This document shows positions 45,675-58,250 of a stretch of 64,000 nt of DNA, one piece after another. Position numbers and translations under genes: made by a program. The notes under the pieces are model-generated. The model was not told where the DNA came from and did no database searches. It worked only from the letters and a program-made list of their open reading frames with translations. This DNA is from Serripes groenlandicus (lineage: Eukaryota; Mollusca; Bivalvia; Cardiida; Cardiidae). The stretch spans positions 37,139,048 through 37,203,047 of the forward strand of contig JASEVX010000011.1 in assembly GCA_031761405.1 (NCBI GenBank). Reading direction: 5' to 3'. How positions within the stretch are numbered: position 1 is the first letter of the stretch; the number at the start of each line of letters is the position of its first letter.

Positions 45675-46315
45675 TCTCTCTTTTGAAAATGAGCGCACTG
45701 CATCAACATCTATCAAAAACTTATGTTTAACAATTTGAAAACATAAAGTTTCAATCAGTCAAGATTCCATGTAAACATATCATATGAAGTACAGGTACAT
45801 GTACTCAATCAAACAAAACAAATTGCATAATAAAAACACAATTAACATTCAATTAGTGAACAACATCTGGTCAGTAGTCTAACAATTGTCTTTGCTTAAC
45901 GGTACGACCATAACGTATTTTGTATTCCGTCTCAGATGACTGTAATTGCATTGACGTGATTGACCTTTGGGGTGCTTTGATCACTGTTCAAAGGTTCTGG
46001 TAAATTCAAGTTATATTTACTGTTTGTGATGTGGTGTAAGCATTGTGTCTTATTGCGGGAGGGGCAAGATCTGAGAGACTAAAGGAAATTGCATGTGTGT
46101 TTCTTTTGACACGGATAATGTCCGCCTGTCTCTACGATCAATTGATCCATTCTCAGTTCGGACTGAATAAGACCTCTCATTGTGCCTTTCCGTTACAACT
46201 GCTGGTACCCATGTTTAGTTATGTAACTGTACCCTTACTTAATCTCCTTTCTTTAATTGAGTCAAAGATTTTACATTTTTGTCATATAAGTGTTTTTTCT
46301 TTTGCTTTGTCTCTG
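45675..46315 (-). other. region between gypsy pol and its 3' LTR
   Basis: About 640 bp with no open frame of note; it corresponds to the end of the element after integrase. The polypurine tract is at its LTR-proximal edge. Confidence 0.5.
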
Positions 46316-47850
46316 TTATCTTACTTTTAACCTGTTGAGAATGAAACCTTTTTTTGGTGTAAGGTTTTCAGTGGTAGTAGGCAGAAAAAACCTAAGTTGC
46401 CTTACCATCAGCAATTCTGCAGGTGATAATCCAATGGCAAGGGGTGTGTAGTGATATTCAAGTAAACTGATCAGCGCAAGTTTACCATCACTCTTAGCCT
46501 TTGACAAAAATCTCTTAGCTGTTTATTCGTTTTTTTTTCAGCTAAGCCATTTTACTGTGGGTATGTGGGACTTGAGGTAATCTGCTTAATATTCCATTGT
46601 TTAGCAAATTCCGCAAATTCTTTTGAAGAGTAACAAGTCTGATTGTCACCTACAATTATGTCCGGTATTCCGAAACGAGAGAAAATACCTTTCATTATAT
46701 TTATTATAGTGCTACTCCTTGATTTTGAACTTTTGCCAAGGATAATCTGGTACGTCATGTGGACACAATGGTTCTGTTTGATTATAATTCTTTCGCTGCT
46801 GACAAATAGAACATTTTGACACTAAGTTTACGATAGCTGCTGTAATGTGAGGCCACAATATGACGTCGCGCGCACGATTTTGGCATTTTTCTATACCAAA
46901 ATGACCAGCGTGTATGATATTTAGCATATTTTGCCTAAGTGTTTTGGAATAATTATCTTGTGGCCATTGAAGATTAAACCATCTACTACAGATAACGTGT
47001 CCCTATATTTCAAAAATCTATTATATCTGATTTACAACTTGACCTTTTCTCAGGCCATCGGTCATTAATCACTTGTTTAAGTAGACATAACTGAGAGTCT
47101 TGCTTTGTAGCTAATTTGATTTCATGCATTTTACGATCTGACACAGGTTACGCTGATATGACTGAATGTACATGCATATTGATTTCTTCAGTCAAATCAG
47201 GGTATGTATCAGGTGATGATTTACGAGATAGTGTGTTTGCAAGAGGAATGTTCTTGCCAGAGTAATGCTTAACATCCAGGTCATAACATGCTAATTGCAA
47301 CAGCATTCTTTGTAACTTAGGCGGCCTTTTGAATATTGATACAAGGGGAAGATGGTCTATTTGAACATGCACATTTCTAGCGTAAACATATTGATGAAAA
47401 CGTTTGCATCCGAAAGAAATGGCTAGATTTTCTTTTTCAATTTGCGCATTATTCTCCTTGGTTTGTGCAACGACTTTGTTGCGTAAGCAATAGGCTTATT
47501 TATCTTGCAATATACTTGCTCCAAGACCAAACTTTGAAGCGTCTACTTGTAGTTAACTTTTTGCTTGGATCATAGTAGGCTTAAACAGGTCCAGGATTTT
47601 TTGTGACTATGTCTTTCATTTTTTGAAATGCCTCATTTTGATGAGTATCCCAAACAGGTTCTTCATCTTTAGCAATAAGTTGTCTCTTCTGATGAGTTAT
47701 CTCTGCTAAGTTTGGAGACAATTTGGACAGATAATTAACCATACCTAAACTAGTTTCGAGTTTAAAACTGGAATTTAAATGATATTTGAAAAATGACTGG
47801 TTTAAAGTATCCAGGTATTGTGATTTTGAAATATACCAATTTTGCCCCAA
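46316..47850 (-). pseudogene. Ty3/gypsy pol, C-terminal half, degenerate
   Basis: Minus-strand blocks in pol order: end of reverse transcriptase (LGMVNYLSKLSPNLAEIT, 47850-47581); RNase H C-terminal part (IDHLPLVSIFKRP, LQRMLLQLACYDLDVKHY, LANTLSRK, 47372-47148); integrase zinc domain (HAGHFGIEKC...CSICQ, 46927-46712); integrase core (RFGIPDIIVGDNQTCYSSKE, 46758-46552); and integrase C-terminal part (LLEYHYTPL, GLSPAELLM, 46507-46316). Frames differ between blocks. The stretch with the first catalytic Asp of integrase appears deleted near 46740, and a TAA breaks the frame before the LAEK glutamate. Gag, protease, most of the reverse transcriptase and the 5' LTR are absent. Closest in style to gypsy elements of the K02A2.6 type. 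Confidence 0.85.
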
Positions 47851-48169
47851 ACATTACTAGACTGATAATATTCAAAAGGATAAAATATTATCAAAAGGTG
47901 TAATGCACTCGTTTAATATTATCTATAAGTGTAATGCACACATAATTATGTTGTTATCTATACGTGTTTTCATTTACGGACTTCATACCGAGTCAGATCA
48001 AAAGTCAAAGTCACAGTAACTTTATAGCTTCCGTAATATAAAACGTCATCACTCCGACACTTTCATTTGTGGACAGAATAATGACATACTTCATACACAG
48101 GTTCAGTGTGAATGTCTTGGGCGGGTTCGAGTTCAACCAAACTAAGTCATAAGTGAAGGTCACATCTCT

Positions 48170-49410
48170 AAACAAGACGGCCAAGATGGCCCTTAATCGA
48201 TCACCTGAATGATAGTAAATTAGTAGTAAATATTTAACTGCAAATATCTGCGAACATTAGATCAGGAGTGCAAATGAAACTGCAAGGTCTGGCTTAGAAA
48301 TAGCTTATCATGCCATTTGTAATACGGCGTTACATCTTTGCACAATTTGAAACAGGACCACCAAAGGAACATTCCTCTGAAGTTTGGCAGATATCAGTCC
48401 AATGGTTTAGGAGGACATGTCATTTGAAGCTAAAAGTTCATTTACTCACTTGTTGATGCTACATAGCATATCTATTTTAACCGAATAAATTATGTAAAGG
48501 GTCAGTAAAGGAACATTTCTGCTAAATTATCTTGAAATCTAACAAGAAGTTTAATAAGAATGGAATTATAAAATGTTGTCATTTTGCCCCTTACCTGATG
48601 CCGCCTTGCTGCTCTTTTTTCAATATCAATATGGCTTGAATTGTTTTTGTAGAGGGTCACTCACGTAACATTTCTACCAAATTATCTTGGAATCTAACAA
48701 GCGGATTTTAGAGGAAAATGATTTTAAAGTTTTGGCATTTTTCTCATTTTCTGATGCCGCAGCAACCACAGTTATACACAGAATGTAAGTCTTTGAACTC
48801 TTTTGAAAGACGACCAACATTCCTGTGAAGTAAAGTTGAAATTTGTCCAGTGGAATGGTAGGAGTTGTCATTTGTAGCTAAAATATCAATTTACCACTTT
48901 TGTGATGACGCCTGGTTGCTAGATTTTGAAACATATCAATATGGTTCGAACAAATTAAGTAGAGGGTCACTGAAGTAATATTTCTATTCAATTTTTTAAT
49001 ATAAGACAAGCACTACCATAACATTGGAATTTTAAATTTTGTCATTTTGCCCCTTTTCTGATGCGGCCTGGTGCCATGTTTTTCAACCAATCAATATGGC
49101 TTGAACATTTTTTGTAGAAGGTCACCCAAGGATCATTTCTTCCAAATTACAGATTCAGAGGACAAGAATTTTAAAGTTTCGACATTTCGCCCCCTTTCTG
49201 ATGCCGCAGCAACCAAAACTCTGCATAGAATTTAAATATTTGAACAATTTCGAAAGAGGACCACCAAAGGAACATTCCTGTCAATATTGGTTGAAATTGG
49301 TCCTATAGTTTAGGAGGAGATAATGTTTAAATCTAAAAGTTGACGACGGACGACGGACAGAGATTGATCAGAATATATCAACTTGAGCCTTCGGCACAGG
49401 TGATCTAAAA
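48170..49410. mobile_element. family E element, short form
   Basis: Begins AAACAAGACGGCCAAGATGG with CCCTTAATCGATCACCTG and ends CGGACAGAGATTGATCAG, CTTGAGCCTTCGGCACAGGT. Between are about five diverged internal units (CAATATGGCTTGAA, GAGGGTCACTCACGTAACAT, CTGATGCCGC). The same start and end phrases bound the longer element at 50.03-52.46 kb. Non-coding as far as I can see. Confidence 0.65.
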
Positions 49411-49621
49411 ATGACACTGTGCTTGGATTTATATCGTCTGCTACGATTCTCTTGTTAGATATGTTTCCATTTGCTCAATAATTGTTTAGTTTCACATGCT
49501 TAACATTTTTGGATTGGTGATCTTGTATGATAACATTTAGTTCCTTGTTCCTTTTACCTTGTCCCTGATGTATACTTACATCATTTTAAGACGAACAGTC
49601 AAAACTAATGCGAGAATATAT

Positions 49622-49864
49622 TAGCCGTCCCGCGAGAAAACCCAACAGTGTAGCTCTGCGTAATGTATCGACCCAGATCAGCCTGCACAGTCCGCGCACA
49701 TTTCGCCTCAGGGGCATAGAGATATAGTACAATGATTTCTGAAACAGAAAATCCATAGGAGGCGAAAAGTGTCTATCCGGGTAAGTCTGCGTGGCATGCT
49801 TAGGATTATCCGGGTGGATACTTTACGCAGAGTCCATAATGTTGGTTTTCTCGCGAGACGGCTC
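49622..49864. mobile_element. MITE family B copy
   Basis: TAGCCGTCCCGCGAGAAAAC to GTTTTCTCGCGAGACGGCT, with AGATCAGCCTGCACAGTCCG inside. Confidence 0.85.
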
Positions 49865-50027
49865 AAATGTATGTAAATGCTTGCCCCTGTTGAGAATCTG
49901 CCGTAGCTAATTGCCACATTCCCTATGCTAGTACTAATTTGTGTACGCAGGTTTCATGAAAAGGTGGACTGTCGTCGTGATATAACTGAACTAATATAGC
50001 AAACGGCGTAAAACTCCGATAAACAAA

Positions 50028-51991
50028 AAACAAGAGGGCCATGATGGCCCTGGAATCGCTCACCTGATTTTCTTTTCACTTTAGCTATATAAGCCCCGCC
50101 ATCTGGCGAGCATAGTTTCCAACCAATCAACTTGGCTTGAAGGAATCTGATAGAGGGTCGCCCTAGGAACATTTCTACAACATTATTTGAAAATCGGCCT
50201 GACACTTTTGGAGGAGAAGATTTTTTAAGTTTTCACTATAGACATAAAAGGCAAAATAGCCCCGCCCCCTAGCGGCCATGTTTTTTGACCAATCAACATG
50301 GCTTGAAGGAATCTGATAGAGGGTCATCCAAGGAACCTTTTCTACAAAATTATTTGAAAATTGGCCAGACACTTTTGGAGGAGAAGATTTTTTAAGTTTG
50401 CACTATAGCTATATAAGGCAAAATAGCCCCGCCACCCCCCACCCCCCCCCCCCCCCCCCCCCCCCCTCGCGGCCATGATTTTCGACCAATCAACATGGCT
50501 TAAAGAAATCTGATAGAGGGTCATCCAAGGAACATTTCTACAAAATTATTTGAAAATCGGCCTGACACTTTTGGAGGAGAAGATTTTTTAAGTTTTCACT
50601 ATAGCCATATAAGGCAAAAAAGCCCCGCCCCCCTGGCGGCCATGTTTTTCGACCAATCAACGTGGCTTGAAGGAATCTGATAGAGGATTACCCAAGGAAC
50701 ATTTCTACAAAATTATTTGAAAATCGGCCTGACACTTTCGGAGAAGAAGAATTTTTAAGTTTTCACTATAGCCATATAAGGCAAAATAGGCGGTCATGTT
50801 TTTTGACCAATCAACATGGCTTGAAGGAATCTGATAGAGGGTCACCCAAGGAACCTTTCTACAAAATTATTTGAAAATCGGCCTTACACTTTCGGAGGAG
50901 AAGATTTTTTAAGTTTTCACTATAGCCATAAAAGGCAAAATAGCCCCGCCCCCCCCCCCCCCTGGCGGCCATGTTTTTCAACCAATCAACATGGTTTGTC
51001 AACCAATCAACATGGCTTCAAGGAATCTGATAGAGGGTCATCCAAGAACATTTCTACAAGAATTATATTGAATGACTCGGCCTGAACACTTTTGGAGGAG
51101 AAGATTTTTTAAGTTTTCCACTACTAGCCATATAAGGCAAAAAAGCCCCGCTCCCCCCTGGCGGCCAATGTTTTTTCGACCAATCAACGTGGCTTGGAAG
51201 GAATCTGATAGAGGATCACCCAAGGAACATTTCTACAAAATTATTTGAAATCGGCCTGACACTTTCGGAGGAGAAGAATTTTTAAGTTTTCACTATAGCC
51301 ATATAAGGCAAAATAGGCGGTCATGTTTTTTCTGACAATCAACATGGCTTGAAGGAATCTGATAGAGGGTCAACCAAGGAACCTTTCTACAAAATTATTT
51401 GAAAATCGGGCCTTACACTTTCGGAGGAGAAGATTTTTTAAGTTTTCACTATAGCCATAAAAGGCAAAATAGCCCCGCCCCCCCCCCCCCCCTGTGCCGG
51501 CCATGTTTTTCAAACAATCAACATGGCTTCAAGGAATCTGTTAGAGGGTGCATGCCAAGGAACATTTCTACAAAATTATTTGAAAATCGGGCCTGACACT
51601 TTTGGAGGAGAAGATTTTTAAGTTTTCACTATAGCCATATAAGGCAAAAAAGCCCCGCCCCCCTGGCGGCCATGTTTTTCGACCAAATCAGCGTGGCTTG
51701 AAGGAATCTGATAGAGGATCACCCAAGGAACATTTCTACAAAATTATTTGAAAATACGCCTGACACTTTCGGAGGAGAAGAATTTTTATTGTTTTCACTA
51801 TAGCCATATAAGGCAAAATAAGGCGGACATGTTTTTTGACACCAATCAACCATGGCCTTGAAGGAATCTGATAGAGGGTCACCCCAAGGAACCTTTCTAC
51901 AAAATTATTTGAAAATCGGCCTTACACTTTCGGAGGAGAAGATTTTTAAAGTTTTCACTATAGCCATAAAAGGCAAAATAGCCCCGCCCCC

Positions 51992-52030
<39 letters not shown>

Positions 52031-52456
52031 TGGCGGCACATGGTTTTTCGACCAATCAACATGGCTTCAAGGGAACCTGATAGAGGGTCATCCAAGGAAC
52101 ATTTCTAAAAAAATTATTTGAAAATTCGCCAACCAGTTTGGGAGAAGAAGAATTTGAAGTTTTTTTTCATTTCGTTGCCAGGGAAACCAGAATTTTGAAT
52201 GGATCCAAAATGTTTAAAAATTACTGGTGGTCCTCACCATAATTTTTAAACATTTTGGAATCCATTCAAAATTCTGGCTTTTGATAGAGGACTGCTTTCT
52301 GTGAAGTTTCATCCCAGTTGACCCACCGGTTACAGATGAGAACATGTTGACGGACGGACGCACCGACGCACGGACGCACGACGGACGACGGACGCCCGGA
52401 CTAGGGCGATCACAATAACTCACCTTGAGCACTTCGTGTACAGGTGAGCTAACTAA
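50028..52456. mobile_element. family E element, expanded form with ~175-bp tandem units
   Basis: Start AACAAGAGGGCCATGATGGC (hairpin GGGCCATGATGGCCC), end GAGCACTTCGTGTACAGGTG. The interior is about twelve units of ACCAATCAACATGGCTTGAA, GGAATCTGATAGAGGGTCA, GGAACATTTCTACAAAATTA, TTTGAAAATCGGCCTGACAC and TAGCCCCGCCC, the last with variable C runs. From about 50590 three units form a higher-order repeat of about 510 bp, repeated three times. Small random indels begin at about 51040, suggesting unpolished sequence. Confidence 0.75.
51984..52030. repeat. long poly-C tract
   Basis: About 45 bases almost entirely C, one of several such tracts in the units (also at 50433-50467, 50948-50962, 51478-51492). 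The length is probably unreliable in the assembly. Confidence 0.8.
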
Positions 52457-52692
52457 GTTGCCCGTTTTAGTTTCGCACATTATCACTACCATAATGTCTG
52501 ACACGAGGGTATTATCCAATGAGAGAAGTGTACTTCGAATCCGGGGAATACCCTGGATTTTACAGCATACCAGAGTTTTTCGAAGCATTACAGCAAATAA
52601 CATGCATGGACCGTTTTAAAAATGTATATATTTACTCCTGTTTTTTGTTGTTGTTGCGTTCCATCCTTTATCTCGGTTTGACAGCCGTTTTT

Positions 52693-52880
52693 CAACAGTA
52701 TTCCAGGGATATCACCCGGATCAGCCTTAAGCATGCGGGCGCAGGCTTAATCCGGATAGATGCTTTTCTCGCCTCCATAGCGCATTTTCTGTTAGGACTC
52801 CCTTACCTCTATACAACTAATCCCCTCTACTGAGACATAATGTGTCGGCCACGGATCAATCTTGCGCGGGACTGCCCCTT
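52693..52880. mobile_element. partial MITE family B copy
   Basis: GGATCAGCCTTAAGCATGC, TAATCCGGATAGATGCTTTT and GAGACATAATGTGTCGGCC are the inner blocks of family B. The left end is replaced by a SINE-tail-like phrase. Confidence 0.55.
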
Positions 52881-53380
52881 TTCTATGGACGGGACCGCAC
52901 ATAAATAAACTAGTTCTAAACTGGTATGGACTTGTGTTTCGGCAACTACAGTACAAAGATTTCTTTTAAATATTTACACTGATTAACACCATGAGAAAAT
53001 GTGACACGAGTGGGAAAGCTACTTGCCAAGAAGCTGAACACATGTAAATGAAAAGGCATATCAGTAACTGATCAAATGGAACATTCAGCATATTATCCAG
53101 AAATCTTTGCAGAGTTGTTATAATACTTATTTTTTTTCATTTAACCATTTCCCCCACATACAGACCGGTTTCTGACGCCTCTGTAGAGCAGACGAACTTT
53201 TGAAAAACATTGTGGACTAAAGGAGAACTTGCTCAAAACGAGCAATTTCCTCCTTTATTCCACATAGTTTTCAACTCTTTTCCAGTAATTATACCTTCAT
53301 TTTCTAAGATTTTGTCCTTGATTTTTTCTAGATGCTTTTTAAAGTCATGCTCCTGCGTCTCCTGCAGATATGTCATATGT

Positions 53381-56300
53381 AGGAAAGGGTTTAAACCACC
53401 TTTTCAAGATAAACATGATCTATGACGTCTCTAGAGCAACAAGACACTTTGTCGATAGCCATTGTCACTATCTGTGAATGAAAGAGCAAAACTTGGCATT
53501 AAAATCGATAAAAGCCAAGACAAGTGTACTCTTGAGAAATAAAGAAAAACTCGTTCAATCGTTGTTAACCTTTTCCAGCCCACACAGTACAACAAGTCAT
53601 CAAAAAGACGAATTTGACCTCAAGGCGGGCCAGAATCTAGAAACTCTCTTTCAGGGAAAGATTATTATTGAATAAAGCGGCCAGACATTGTGAACAAAAT
53701 GAGAAATTGCTCATCAATGAGCAATTTTCTGCTTTTTACACAGTGTTTTCAAAAATCGTCTTGCTGCAGATGTGTCAGAAAGAGCGTCTGCAGGTGGGAA
53801 AGGGTTAAAACATGATGTAGGCAAAGGGATTTTTTTCATTAAATCCTTTCCCTCATACACGAAAACTTTTGAAACCCTCAAAAGGCATAACAATAGTTTC
53901 AAGTCTTTTAGACATTATAAAATATTTAGGAAAAGGGGAGAGGTGCCTAAAAAAAAAAACCTCGAATGCTTCAAAAGTAAACAACTTTAGTAAATAATTC
54001 CTGTATCATGTATATGGTTAAACTGTTCAGTTAAATGTATCGAGTAATTTTTGTTACGTAATTGATGTATCAGTTGTCAATCAGAATTTGTTGGCACAAT
54101 TAAACTGCTTGCCTAGGTTTTGAACAAAGATGTTAACATAGTTATCACCGCGTAGTGAACACGTATATACTCCGTGTCGTTACCTTCCCTATTTGGGGAT
54201 ATATATACGTACATGTAATTCATACATTTACTTAAATATTATCAGAGGTTCTTGAGAAGATGTTATTAAAACAAAATTCTTGCTCTTTCGTTACCACATT
54301 TTCACCCTTTCCCACATACACTATATCTGCAGCAGACTAGTCTTCTAGCAAATCAAATTAACGAGTCTTAAATATAGAAAATCTCTATAAATGATATGAT
54401 TTATTGGGAAAGAGTTGAAATCTATTTCTCCTTTTTGCCAACATTTGATTTCAAAAGCAGTCTGCTGGCAGATGCGTCCAAAATACGAACGCGTCTATAT
54501 CGAGGGTTTAGCGTGAAATGGTTGTAACTCAAATTGGTATTTTCTTAACAAGGTTAATTCACCATGCGCCATAATGTCTTTATAAGTGTAAATCATTTCT
54601 CTTGTAACAATTGGAAAATTTAGGTGCCATTGCTCGTTCTGAGCAATGGCACCTAAATTTGCATTGTCTTACAAAAGGGTCAAAACTGCCCCTAAACCAG
54701 GGTTTTCAAAATAGGTTTTTTAGTTCAGAACCGTTTCACGCCAAGCCACTCGATGATGTGGGAAGACTGTTAATGACAATCTTCCACAAGTACCCAGAAC
54801 TATAAAGGATTTAGATATCTTATTTAGTTGATTGATTGAGGTAAAACGCCATTTTCAATAATCGTTCAGTCATATCACGGCGGCCAGTTCACATTACCCA
54901 GTTTATTCCCTCGCTGTTATCATAGGTCTTTTCCTAGAAACGGCTGCTTTTCCCAGATAGACCACGTCGCTATCCGACCGAGAGTACAAGGGCTCACTAA
55001 GCTAATACAGATGTTATAACATGAAATTACGGCCCCCTTATCTTATAACTATATAGTATATCGAGTTATGGCTATTCGTATTGCTTTGTCTTTGTCAGTA
55101 GATACATCAAGATCTATACATATGTAATGTAAGCATAGTTTTAAGTTCACTGTACATTGCATACAGAATGTTTCCTTGCACGAAAGGTCTAAATTTTTGT
55201 TTTTTTTCTCCTTAATAGTTTAAAAACCCAGTTAATTAGATAAGTGGGCGTATTTCGTGCTATAACGCACTTTATTAGACTCTTTAAGCCTTTTCACCTA
55301 CATACAGACAATTCCTGACAACTTTGCAGAAGATGTCATTTGCCACATTGTTTTCAACTCTATTCAATGAATTTAAACTTTTATTTATAGAGGTTTACCC
55401 ATATTTATTACCAGATGTTTTCGAGTTGGTTTGCTACATAATTGTTGTAAGAGGTAAAGGGTTAGACCCTATTTTGCGAGTTTATCACCAGGAAAGTCTC
55501 AAAGAGACAACTGTTTTGAGTACCAATACTGCATAGGGCTTGATTTGGTAATACGCGAGATAGTAGGGAAAAGATCACTGTACTCTTTATCTAGACCACT
55601 GCTAAAGTTGTCTCGCCTTAAAAAACCTACAAGAAAGACTACAGCTCCTCTACCATTGAAATTTTTCTTTGGTTTTTAAATGGCCTCCCCAGTCAGCCCC
55701 CAACTCACTGTTCGTCTTAATTGAAATGGTCAAGGTCACTTTTCATCAGAGAGAGTTTCCAGGTTATTAACTTTGTACCAAGTTGTACATTAGACATCTC
55801 CGTAGCTCTGTGCACAAGCTTAACATGAAATCACACTTTTTCTTGCACTGAAAGATAACCTTTTTGTCTGTCAACTTTTCCCTTCCTTTAACTTTAGACT
55901 TTTGCTTTAGTTTTGTCCGAGATTTGTAGGCAATTTTAAGTACTTCACACAGGTCGGACAACGCGCATGAGAAACAATCTCAAAGGATCATCCTTTACAG
56001 GGCATGATATAATACTCAATATATCGTTGATCACGGAAATGTGCTGTTCTATATTGGAGTCAAATTTTAATTGTTTATCTTGCCAATTTACTGAAACATG
56101 ACTGCATTGCATCATGCACATCTTTCAAAATTCTGACCTTAGACACAGAACAGTAGATATATTAATAAGGTCATCCTGCACTGTCGTTTGCCATGGTGGC
56201 GATGTCTCAAGTTATGCAGTCGACAAACACTAGGCATTTGCATAGAGGTTATTTAAGAGATTGTGTCTTGTGTCAGCTGATTGTTTTGCCGATCTGGATT

Positions 56301-56466
56301 TTCGCTAAATACAACCTCTCGAAGTTTATAAACAATTGTGTACCAATAACTGGATTATTTCGTTCGATCTATCGACTGCCTGTTCGGAGGCGGTTTGGCA
56401 ATCGGGGTCTTAGGTGTTTAGAGGTGTGGCCTAAAGAGAAAAGGAACACTACATTCCTTCTATAAC
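53381..56466. repeat. first copy of a 3-kb sequence ending at the gap
   Basis: Collinear with 56667-59653 throughout. It differs mainly by single- and double-base insertions scattered every few tens of bases, with few substitutions, and ends exactly at the run of Ns. The indel style is that of unpolished long-read sequence. It contains family A copies (53566-53808, 55285-55475), a family D copy nested in family A (54304-54780) and a frameshifted copy of the ORF at 58942-59388. Confidence 0.85.
55767..56198 (-). pseudogene. frameshifted copy of the 58942-59388 ORF
   Basis: The stretch KIAYKSRTKLKQKSKVKG is identical to the second copy, but extra bases break the frame on both sides. Because the breaks are single-base insertions in unpolished sequence, I regard this as a sequencing artefact and not a true pseudogene. 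Confidence 0.7.
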
Positions 56467-56666
56467 NNNNNNNNNNNNNNNNNNNNNNNNNNNNNNNNNN
56501 NNNNNNNNNNNNNNNNNNNNNNNNNNNNNNNNNNNNNNNNNNNNNNNNNNNNNNNNNNNNNNNNNNNNNNNNNNNNNNNNNNNNNNNNNNNNNNNNNNNN
56601 NNNNNNNNNNNNNNNNNNNNNNNNNNNNNNNNNNNNNNNNNNNNNNNNNNNNNNNNNNNNNNNNNN
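56467..56666. other. assembly gap of 200 Ns
   Basis: Exactly 200 unknown bases, a conventional placeholder length. It lies between two copies of the same 3-kb sequence, so the true gap is probably negative (overlapping contig ends). Confidence 0.95.
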
Positions 56667-56852
56667 TCATATGTAGGAAAGGGTTAAACCCCTTTTCAAG
56701 ATAACATGATCTAACGTCTCTAGAGCAACAAGAACACTTTGTCGATAGCCATTGTCACTATTGAATGAAAGAGCAAAACTTGGCATTAAACTCAAAAGCC
56801 AAGACAAGTGTACTCTTGAGAAATAAAGAAAACTCGTTCAATCGTTGTTAAC

Positions 56853-57082
56853 CTTTTCCAGCCCACACTGTACAACAAGTCATCAAAAGACGAATTTGAC
56901 CTCAAGGCGGCCAGAATCTAGAAACTCTCTTTCAGGGAAAGATTATTATTGAATAAAGCGGCAGACATTGTGAACAAAATGAGAAATTGCTCATCATGAG
57001 CAATTTCTGCTTTTTACACAGTGTTTTCAAAAATCGTCTGCTGCAGATGTGTCAAAAGCGTCTGCAGGTGGGAAAGGGTTAA
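56853..57082. mobile_element. MITE family A copy
   Basis: Right end GCAGGTGGGAAAGGGTTAA and inner TTTTCAAAAATCGTCTGCTG, with the TTGCTCATCATGAGCAA palindrome. The counterpart in the first copy is 53566-53808. Confidence 0.7.
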
Positions 57083-57555
57083 ACATGATGTAGGCAAAGG
57101 GATTTTTTTCATTAAATCCTTTCCCTCATACAGAAAACTTTTGAAACCTCAAAAGGCATAACAATAGTTTCAAGTCTTTTAGACATTATAAAATATTTAG
57201 GAAAAGGGAGAGGTGCTAAAAAAAAAAACCTCGAATGCTTCAAAAGTAAACAACTTTATGTAAATAATTCCTATCATGTATATGGTTAAACTGTTCAGTT
57301 AAATGTATCGAGTATTTTGTTACGTAATTGATGTATCAGTTTCAATCAAATTTGTTGCAATTAAAACTGCTTTGCAAGGTTTGAACAAAGATGTTAACAT
57401 GTTATCACGCTAGTGAACACGTATATACTCCGTGTCGTTACCTCCCTATTTGGGGATATATATACGTACATGTAATTCATACATTTACTTAAATATTATC
57501 AGAGGTTCTTGAGAAGATGTATTAAAACAAATTCTTGCTCTATCGTTACCCATTT

Positions 57556-58004
57556 ACCCTTTCCCACATACACTATATCTGCAGCAGACGACTTAGAAAT
57601 CAAATTAACGAGTCTTAAATATAGAAAATCTCTATAAATGATATGATTATTGGAAAGAGTTGAAATCATTTCTCCTTTTGCCACATTTGATTTCAAAAGC
57701 AGTCTGCTGCAGATGCGTCAAAATACGAACGCGTCTATATCGAGGGTTTAGCGTGAAATGGTTGTAACTCAAATTGGTATTTTCTTAACAAGGTTAATCA
57801 CCTCGCCATAATGTCTTTATAAGTGTTAAATCATTTCTCTTGGTAAACAATGGAAATTTAGGTGCCATTGCTCGTTCTGAGCAATGGCACCTAAATTTGC
57901 ATTGTTTACAAAAGGGTCAAAACTGCCCCTAAACCAGGGTTTTCAAAATAGGTTTTTAGTTACAACCGTTTCACGCCAAGCCCTCGATATGTGGGAAACT
58001 GTTA
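57556..58004. mobile_element. family A MITE carrying a nested family D MITE
   Basis: Family A begins ACCCTTTCCCACATACAC at 57556 and reads through to GCGTCTATAT at 57739. A complete family D element (57740-57987, CGAGGGTTTAGCGTGAAATG to CACGCCAAGCCCTCG) intervenes, then family A resumes with ATATGTGGGAAAC. ATAT on both sides is a possible target duplication. The insertion order is therefore D after A. Confidence 0.75.
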
Positions 58005-58054
58005 ATGACAATCTTCCACAAGTACCCAGAACTATAAAGGATTTAGATATCTTA

Positions 58055-58250
58055 TTTAGTTGATTGATTGAGGTAAAACGCCATTTTCAATAATCGTTCA
58101 GTCATATCACGGCGGCCAGTTCACATTACCATTTATTCCCTCGCTTATCATAGGTCTTTTCCTAGAAACGGCTGCTTTTCCAGATAGACCACGTCGCTAT
58201 CGACCGAGATACAAGGGCTCCTAAGCTAATACAGATGTTATAACATGAAA
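58055..58250 (-). mobile_element. reversed SINE
   Basis: TTGATTGATTGAGGTAAAAC, CATTTTCAATAATCGTTCAG and ATATCACGGCGGCC are the reversed SINE tail. ACCACGTCGCTATCGACCGA at the other end is a degenerate reversed head. The counterpart lies at 54828-55015. Confidence 0.6.

Noticed and set aside
52519..52833. Plus-strand frame starting MREVYFESGEYPGFYS as a possible Polinton minor capsid fragment
   Set aside because: Only about 25 residues look protein-like, the rest is a family B MITE, and the stretch lies in unpolished sequence.
56449..56670. Frame across the N run
   Set aside because: Consists of unknown bases.
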